Shown in pieces: positions 59,313 through 64,000 of a stretch of DNA of 64,000 bases. The notes below the pieces were generated by a model, which worked only from the letters and a program-made list of their open reading frames with translations, made no database searches and had not been told where the DNA came from. Origin of the DNA: an uncultured Pelagibacteraceae bacterium (GTDB lineage Bacteria > Pseudomonadota > Alphaproteobacteria > Pelagibacterales > Pelagibacteraceae); contig CABYPZ010000003.1 in NCBI GenBank assembly GCA_902521005.1, positions 1-64,000 of the forward strand, in the 5' to 3' direction. Made by a program: the position numbers and the translations under genes. Numbering within the stretch: the stretch's first letter is position 1; every line of letters starts with the position of its first letter.

Positions 59313-60386
59313 ATGATTAATAAGAACCTACATAGCAAAATAATCAAAGGTGATAGTCTAAAAGAATTAAAAAAAATTCCTGATGAGACATTTGATTTAA
59401 TTTTTGCTGACCCACCATATAATTTACAATTACAAAATAGTTTGATTAGACCAGATAGATCAAAAGTTAATGCTGTAAACGACAAATGGGACCAATTCGA
59501 AAGTTTTAAAACATACGATGAATTTACAAGTGAATGGTTAAACGAATGTAAAAGAATTTTAAAGAAAAATGGGTCTATTTGGGTAATCGGAAGTTACCAT
59601 AATATATTTAGAGTTGGTAAAATAATTCAAGATTTAGGTTTTTGGATTTTAAATGACGTAATCTGGAATAAAAATAATCCTATGCCAAATTTCAGAGGTA
59701 CTAGATTTACTAATGCCCATGAAACATTAATCTGGGCTTCTAAAAACAAAAAATCAAAATATACTTTTAATTATCAGTCAATGAAGTGTTTCAATGATGA
59801 TTTACAAATGAGATCAACTTGGAACTTACCTATATGTAATGGCAAAGAGAGATTAAAAAATAATGGAATAAAAGTTCATTCGACCCAAAAACCTGAAGCT
59901 TTACTTCACAGGATTATATTAGCATCTTCAAATAAAGACGACTTCATTCTAGATCCCTTTTTAGGATCTGGAACGACAGCTGTTGTATCGAAAAAATTAG
60001 GTAGAAATTATTATGGTATAGAAAAAGAAAAAAAATATTTTGAAGCTGCAATTAAAAGAATAAAAAATACTAATATAATTAAAAATGAATATTTAGATAC
60101 AGTTCAAAACAATAAATCTAAACCAAGAATTCCTTTTGGTTCATTGATCGAGCTAGGAGTAATTAAACCTGGAATAGAAATTTATGATCGTAAGAAAGAA
60201 GTTTATGCAAAAGTAATGGTTGATGGAAGCATTAAATATAAACAGAATGAAGGATCAATACATAAAGTTGCAGCTCAAATTTTGGGATCTGAAAGTTGTA
60301 ATGGTTGGACCTATTGGTATTATCAATCAGGAAATAGCTTGAAACCAATTGACGATCTTAGGCAACGTCTAAGACCTAGAAACTAG
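59313..60386 (+). CDS. ccrM: Cell-cycle DNA adenine methyltransferase CcrM (GANTC)
   Basis: 357 residues, almost the same as Caulobacter CcrM (358). It methylates adenine in GANTC and helps time the cell cycle in alphaproteobacteria. Motif IV DPPY is at 33-36 and the SAM-binding FLGSGTT at 216-222, the beta-class order. The C-terminal part (about 265-357), including IPFGSLIELGVIKPG, SIHKVAAQ and NGWTYWYY, is the additional DNA-binding domain of CcrM. The stop overlaps the convergent monooxygenase stop at CTAG. Confidence 0.96.
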   Translation: MINKNLHSKIIKGDSLKELKKIPDETFDLIFADPPYNLQLQNSLIRPDRSKVNAVNDKWDQFESFKTYDEFTSEWLNECKRILKKNGSIWVIGSYHNIFRVGKIIQDLGFWILNDVIWNKNNPMPNFRGTRFTNAHETLIWASKNKKSKYTFNYQSMKCFNDDLQMRSTWNLPICNGKERLKNNGIKVHSTQKPEALLHRIILASSNKDDFILDPFLGSGTTAVVSKKLGRNYYGIEKEKKYFEAAIKRIKNTNIIKNEYLDTVQNNKSKPRIPFGSLIELGVIKPGIEIYDRKKEVYAKVMVDGSIKYKQNEGSIHKVAAQILGSESCNGWTYWYYQSGNSLKPIDDLRQRLRPRN

Positions 60387-61516
60387 TTAGTATATATTTT
60401 GCCTAAATAATTTTCTAAAAATGTTTTATTTTTTGAAAGACGTCTTAAAAAAATATCTCTAAAAAAAATATTTAGTGGATTTGAAAGGTGAAATGCAAAA
60501 TGATTGAGTGTAGATCTTGAGTCTATTTGTTTAGTTTTTAAAATTCTTTTTTTATAATAATTTGAAGAATTATTCTCTAAATCATTAAAAAGATCATTTG
60601 CGGCTTCTATTGATTGTGATGCGCCTTGGGCAAAAGATGGCGGAAATGAGTAAAAAGCATCTCCAGTTAAAAAAATATTTTTTAAAGTTGGAATTTGAAA
60701 TTTTTTACTTACAAAAATAGGAAAACATTTAATTTCATCAACTTTTTCATATAAATTAAATTTAGATTTTGAAGAAATCTGATTTAATAAGTTTTCAATA
60801 AAAGTATTGTCATTAAATAAATCTCTATTGGACATTTCTTCTTCAATTAATTTTTTTCTTATAATTGAGATAAAATTAAATTCTTTATTTTGGTTGATTG
60901 GATAAATTACAAAGTGAAAATTTGGCCCTAAATACAATGAAATATCAGAATTTTCAAAGTCACGAATTTTTCCTCTTAAAGCAATTGAATTAAAATATTT
61001 TGGAAGACCTTCCTTTTTAAACAAAATTTGTTTAGTTTTAGAAAAAACTCCATCAGCCGCTACTATATAATCAAATTCTTCACTCTCTTTATCTCTGAAT
61101 TGTAACGATATTTTGGCCTGGTTTTTAATATCAATAAGATCTGAATTAAAAAATATTTTTTGTGATGGAATATTTTGTAAAAAAAATTCAATAAGTTTAG
61201 ATCTTTTTAAAGTTGTATATCTGTTACTTTGATTATTAAATTGTGATATATCGATATCACATATTTTACTTAAGTTTTTTGCATCAAAAAAATTAACTTT
61301 TTTAGGAAAACAAACATCGCTAGCTTTCATTTGTTGAAAACCAATTTTGTTCAATATTTTAATACTATTTGCTGACATTTGTATTCCATATCCATCAGTT
61401 AAATCTAAAGAATTTTTTTTTTCAAAAATTTTATAAGAATAAGATTGATCCTTTTCTAAAAGATTTGCAAAAAATAAACCTGAAATTCCTGCTCCTATGA
61501 TTGCAATTTTTTTCAT
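60383..61516 (-). CDS. FAD-dependent monooxygenase (UbiH/salicylate-hydroxylase-like)
   Basis: 377 residues from the ATG at 61516 (a TTG at 61519 would add one). FAD-binding GAGISGL near residues 8-14 and FLTGDAFYSFPPSFAQGASQSIEAA around 285-310 give the two conserved FAD contacts of aromatic hydroxylases. The substrate cannot be assigned; ubiquinone ring hydroxylation is one possibility. It follows mutY with its ATG overlapping the mutY stop by one base. Confidence 0.85.
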   Translation of the reverse strand: MKKIAIIGAGISGLFFANLLEKDQSYSYKIFEKKNSLDLTDGYGIQMSANSIKILNKIGFQQMKASDVCFPKKVNFFDAKNLSKICDIDISQFNNQSNRYTTLKRSKLIEFFLQNIPSQKIFFNSDLIDIKNQAKISLQFRDKESEEFDYIVAADGVFSKTKQILFKKEGLPKYFNSIALRGKIRDFENSDISLYLGPNFHFVIYPINQNKEFNFISIIRKKLIEEEMSNRDLFNDNTFIENLLNQISSKSKFNLYEKVDEIKCFPIFVSKKFQIPTLKNIFLTGDAFYSFPPSFAQGASQSIEAANDLFNDLENNSSNYYKKRILKTKQIDSRSTLNHFAFHLSNPLNIFFRDIFLRRLSKNKTFLENYLGKIYTN

Positions 61517-62505
61517 CAATATCTTATAACAGAATTAAAAATTTTTTTTGTAAATGATGGCAAAATATGATTCTTAATATCTCTTTTATCAATTAATAAA
61601 CTATTACTTAAATACTTTTTTCTTTTTTTTTCATTTATCGTAATCTTCATATCCATATTAGACATTTTAATATTAATTCTTTTATTTAAGGAAGACTTAA
61701 ATTGCTTTTGATTAATTTCTTTCATTGGAAAAATTAATAAGTTCTTTAAGAAATTAAATTTATTATTTTTAATAAGCAAATATTTATTTTTATTTTTATA
61801 GATTTCTGCTTCAAAATATTTTACTTTATTTAATTTACTTTTTGATTTTAAAACAAAATCATTTTTCTTATATGCTAAGCAGCTTTTATTGATAGGGCAA
61901 TCTTCACATAAAGGATTTGCTGGTTTACAAATTAAAGCACCAATTTCCATTAATGATTGAGCATAATCACTTGGTCGAAAAGATTTTCCAAAAAATAATT
62001 TTTTTTTGTGCAAATTATTTTTGTTTATTTCGTTTTTTTTTTTTAAATAGAAAACTCTTTTAAGAATTCTTTCTACATTTCCATCAAGAGGTATAAACTG
62101 TTTATTAAAAACTATTGCCATTATTGCAGTTGATGTATATTCACCTATTCCAGGTAAAGTTTTCAACTGCTCAATATTATCAGGCAGCCTTCCATTAAAC
62201 TCCTTTATTATTTTTTTTGCAGATTTTTTTAAATTTCTTGCACGGGAGTAATATCCAAGTCCTTCCCAACATTTCATAAGTTTTTTATCATTTGTCTTGG
62301 AAAGTGTTTTTAGATTTGGAATTTTTTTTATAAAGTTTTCAAAATATGGTATTACAGTTTTTACCTGAGTTTGCTGTAGCATTATTTCACTCACAAGTGT
62401 AAAATATTCTTTTTGTTTATTTGTTAAATGTTTTCTCCAGGGTAAAATTCTCTTATTATTATCGTACCAATATAGAATTTCTTTTGATATACTTTGATTA
62501 ATCAT
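61516..62505 (-). CDS. mutY: A/G-specific adenine glycosylase
   Basis: 329 residues from the ATG at 62505 (a further upstream start would add 15 residues overlapping dciA). It removes adenine opposite 8-oxoguanine. Seen: catalytic Glu40 in SEIMLQQTQV, the helix-hairpin-helix LPGIGEYTS (117-125), Asp141, and the complete 4Fe-4S motif Cys193-x6-Cys200-x2-Cys203-x5-Cys209. The C-terminal MutT-like domain is short and divergent. Its start codon abuts that of dciA on the other strand. Confidence 0.95.
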   Translation of the reverse strand: MINQSISKEILYWYDNNKRILPWRKHLTNKQKEYFTLVSEIMLQQTQVKTVIPYFENFIKKIPNLKTLSKTNDKKLMKCWEGLGYYSRARNLKKSAKKIIKEFNGRLPDNIEQLKTLPGIGEYTSTAIMAIVFNKQFIPLDGNVERILKRVFYLKKKNEINKNNLHKKKLFFGKSFRPSDYAQSLMEIGALICKPANPLCEDCPINKSCLAYKKNDFVLKSKSKLNKVKYFEAEIYKNKNKYLLIKNNKFNFLKNLLIFPMKEINQKQFKSSLNKRINIKMSNMDMKITINEKKRKKYLSNSLLIDKRDIKNHILPSFTKKIFNSVIRY

Positions 62506-62988
62506 ATGGATTTTAAGAATAATACTAAGCATAGATACAAAACCATTCAAGGGCTAAGATCGTTTAAAAACACTTTGCCTAAGGAGGTAAAAAAAATAAT
62601 AAGTAAAAAGGGACATATTTACTCAGAAACTTTAGATAATTGGAGGTCTATTGTTGGTGAAGAATTATTTAAAGTTTGTTATCCAAAGTCATTTAAAAAC
62701 TCTAATCGAATAAGTCCCAGTTACTTGAGCATAATGGTTAAGAGAGGTCATGAAGTTGACATTGAATATTCGAAAAAAAAAATATTGAGCAGGTTGAATA
62801 GCTATTTAGGATATAATGCAGTTGAAAAATTAAAATTTGTTTCTTTTGAGGGTAATGACGGTGTTTTTAAAGAAAAAGTTTTAGATAATGCGACAAATAG
62901 TAAGTACAAAAATGAAATTTCTAAGATTAAAAATGAAAAAGTTAAAAAGTCTTTAGAAGAACTAAGCAAATACTTTTATAAAAAATGA
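62506..62988 (+). CDS. DUF721 / DciA-like protein
   Basis: 160 residues from the ATG at 62506 (a TTG at 62494 would add four). The DUF721 domain is visible: LDNWRSIVGEELFKVCYPKSF (about 44-64) followed by LSIMVKRGHEVDIEYSKKKILSRLNSYLG. DciA proteins are the ancestral loaders of the replicative helicase DnaB. A charged C-terminal tail follows. The ATG directly abuts the divergent mutY ATG in a CATATG palindrome. Confidence 0.85.
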   Translation: MDFKNNTKHRYKTIQGLRSFKNTLPKEVKKIISKKGHIYSETLDNWRSIVGEELFKVCYPKSFKNSNRISPSYLSIMVKRGHEVDIEYSKKKILSRLNSYLGYNAVEKLKFVSFEGNDGVFKEKVLDNATNSKYKNEISKIKNEKVKKSLEELSKYFYKK

Positions 62989-63566
62989 AAAAAAAAATAT
63001 TTATTTTTTTAATACTGATTTTCTATTTTAATTCAGCTTTTGCGGAAAAAAAGGTTGAAACTATTTATGAGGGTAATGAAAATGCAAAAATAATAATTAT
63101 TGTATTTGAATCTCTTACCTGTGGAGCGTGTGGAAATTTTCACAAAAATGTTTATCCTGACTTAAAAAAAGACTTCATAGATACCGGATTAGTAAAAATA
63201 GAATTTAGAAATTTTCCCTTAGACCTTGCTGCTTTTAATGCATCTAAAATAGCTCATTGTAAAAATGATGGAAAATCAGATCTGTTACATAATTTATTTG
63301 AAAATCAAAATGAATGGGTAAAGGGTCAAACAATAGAAGATTTTAATTTAAATTTAAAAAAATTTGTAAGAAAAAACGAAAAAAGTTTAGATTTAGATGC
63401 ATGTTTAATAGACAAGGATATTGAAGATCATATATTGAATGATCGAATCGATGGGGTTAAAAATTATGAAGTAGAAGCTACCCCAACCCTTATAATTAAT
63501 GATAAAAAGTTCGATAATCCACAAAACTATAAAAAATTGAAAAAAACCTTAGAAAAAATGATATAA
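62985..63566 (+). CDS. DsbA-like periplasmic thiol:disulfide protein
   Basis: 193 residues with a signal peptide (about 1-20, ending SAFA) and a thioredoxin fold. The active site is CGAC (Cys46, Cys49) preceded by FESLT, and the cis-proline is in VEATPTLII. This fits the DsbA family (DSBA/Thioredoxin_4). It would introduce or isomerise disulfides in the periplasm. It overlaps dciA by 4 bases and precedes smc by 8 bases, an order seen in several alphaproteobacteria. Confidence 0.9.
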   Translation: MKKKIFIFLILIFYFNSAFAEKKVETIYEGNENAKIIIIVFESLTCGACGNFHKNVYPDLKKDFIDTGLVKIEFRNFPLDLAAFNASKIAHCKNDGKSDLLHNLFENQNEWVKGQTIEDFNLNLKKFVRKNEKSLDLDACLIDKDIEDHILNDRIDGVKNYEVEATPTLIINDKKFDNPQNYKKLKKTLEKMI

Positions 63567-63574
63567 TTAAGTAG

Positions 63575-64000
63575 ATGGAGTTTAAAAAAATTCAACTTAA
63601 TGGTTTTAAATCATTTGCTGATAAAACAAATTTTTTAATTGAAGAAGGACTTACTGGAATAGTGGGGCCAAATGGGTGTGGTAAATCAAATATTGTTGAA
63701 TCATTAAGATGGTGCATGGGAGAAACATCAGCAAAAAGCATGCGAGGTTCCGGCATGGAAGATGTAATTTTTTCTGGAACCTCAAATAAGCCTTCAAAAA
63801 ATATCGCAGAAGTTTCAATTGGTCTTTCAAATGATAGTAAGGAAGGACCACTGCAATACAAAGATTTAGATGAAATTCAAATAAGAAGAAAAATTGAAAA
63901 AGATAAAGGTTCTAAATTTTATATAAATGACAAAGAAGTAAGAGCAAAAGATGCTCAAATGTTTTTTGCAGATTTGTCTACAGGGGCACATTCACCATCT
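63575..64000 (+). CDS. smc: Chromosome segregation protein SMC (N-terminal part, cut by window edge)
   Basis: 142 residues are visible; the rest lies right of the window. SMC is the long coiled-coil ATPase that organises and segregates the chromosome with ScpA and ScpB. The start MEFKKIQLNGFKSFADKT and Walker A GPNGCGKSN (31-39) are diagnostic. ATG at 63575, 8 bases after the DsbA-like gene. Confidence 0.95.
   Translation, partial: MEFKKIQLNGFKSFADKTNFLIEEGLTGIVGPNGCGKSNIVESLRWCMGETSAKSMRGSGMEDVIFSGTSNKPSKNIAEVSIGLSNDSKEGPLQYKDLDEIQIRRKIEKDKGSKFYINDKEVRAKDAQMFFADLSTGAHSPS

Noticed and set aside
63592-63861. Two minus-strand open frames opposite smc
   Set aside because: They are antisense to the Walker A region of SMC; the plus frame is clearly the gene.

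Overview
The window is very AT-rich and extremely compact. Gene content and order point to an alphaproteobacterium of the SAR11/Pelagibacter type, with a small streamlined marine genome. Supporting evidence: a CcrM-type GANTC methyltransferase; a petABC cytochrome bc1 operon; a ubiK-like/lgt/midA/pgeF block; a DUF721/DciA protein; short or negative intergenic distances; many stop/start overlaps; and no mobile elements, CRISPR arrays or phage genes. The organism assignment is inferred from gene content and composition, not from a database match.

Layout. 1-16732 (minus strand) is one nearly unbroken division and cell-wall (dcw) cluster. Read from its promoter it runs mraZ, ftsZ, rsmH, ftsL, ftsI, a fused murE-murF, mraY, murD, ftsW, murG, murC, murB, ddl, ftsQ and ftsA (cut by the left edge). 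ftsZ sits second, right after mraZ, instead of at the usual distal end. Three TGGGN boxes with a 10-bp period overlap the mraZ promoter. Next come RNase P RNA (minus) and an AmpD-type amidase. 18002-19394 (plus) holds mlaA and mlaC. 19398-23756 (minus) holds yqeY, dnaG, rpoD and two tRNAs directly behind rpoD; the tRNA-Val has a strongly altered D-loop and T-loop.

23878-28273 is carAB. 28295-34165 is mixed: a 2OG-Fe(II) oxygenase-like gene with an ELM1-family gene, trxB, a small membrane protein, two SDR-type reductases and an aspartate aminotransferase. 34202-39938 is a translationally coupled run uvrB, folM-like, folB-like, uvrC, pgsA. Then ilvE (minus), a MarR regulator with an OmpR/EnvZ-type two-component pair, a UbiK-like gene (minus), lgt-midA-pgeF-prs, rplY-pth-ychF, petABC (minus), trmL-hemF-greA, and a tRNA-Gln that runs directly into a CCA/poly(A) polymerase gene (minus). 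ispE and a TPR protein follow (minus).

57807-64000 holds a family-4-like uracil-DNA glycosylase with only one cysteine, a 44-residue membrane protein, rnhB, ccrM behind a promoter containing GANTC sites, a FAD monooxygenase and mutY (minus), dciA, a DsbA-like thioredoxin-fold protein, and the start of smc (cut by the right edge).

Most of the window is core housekeeping: peptidoglycan synthesis and division, replication and repair, pyrimidine/arginine precursor supply, respiration, translation and lipoprotein processing. The most notable observations are the variant tRNA-Val, the GANTC-loaded ccrM promoter, the MraZ-box promoter with the moved ftsZ, and tRNA genes that abut protein genes so closely that tRNA processing should set mRNA ends.
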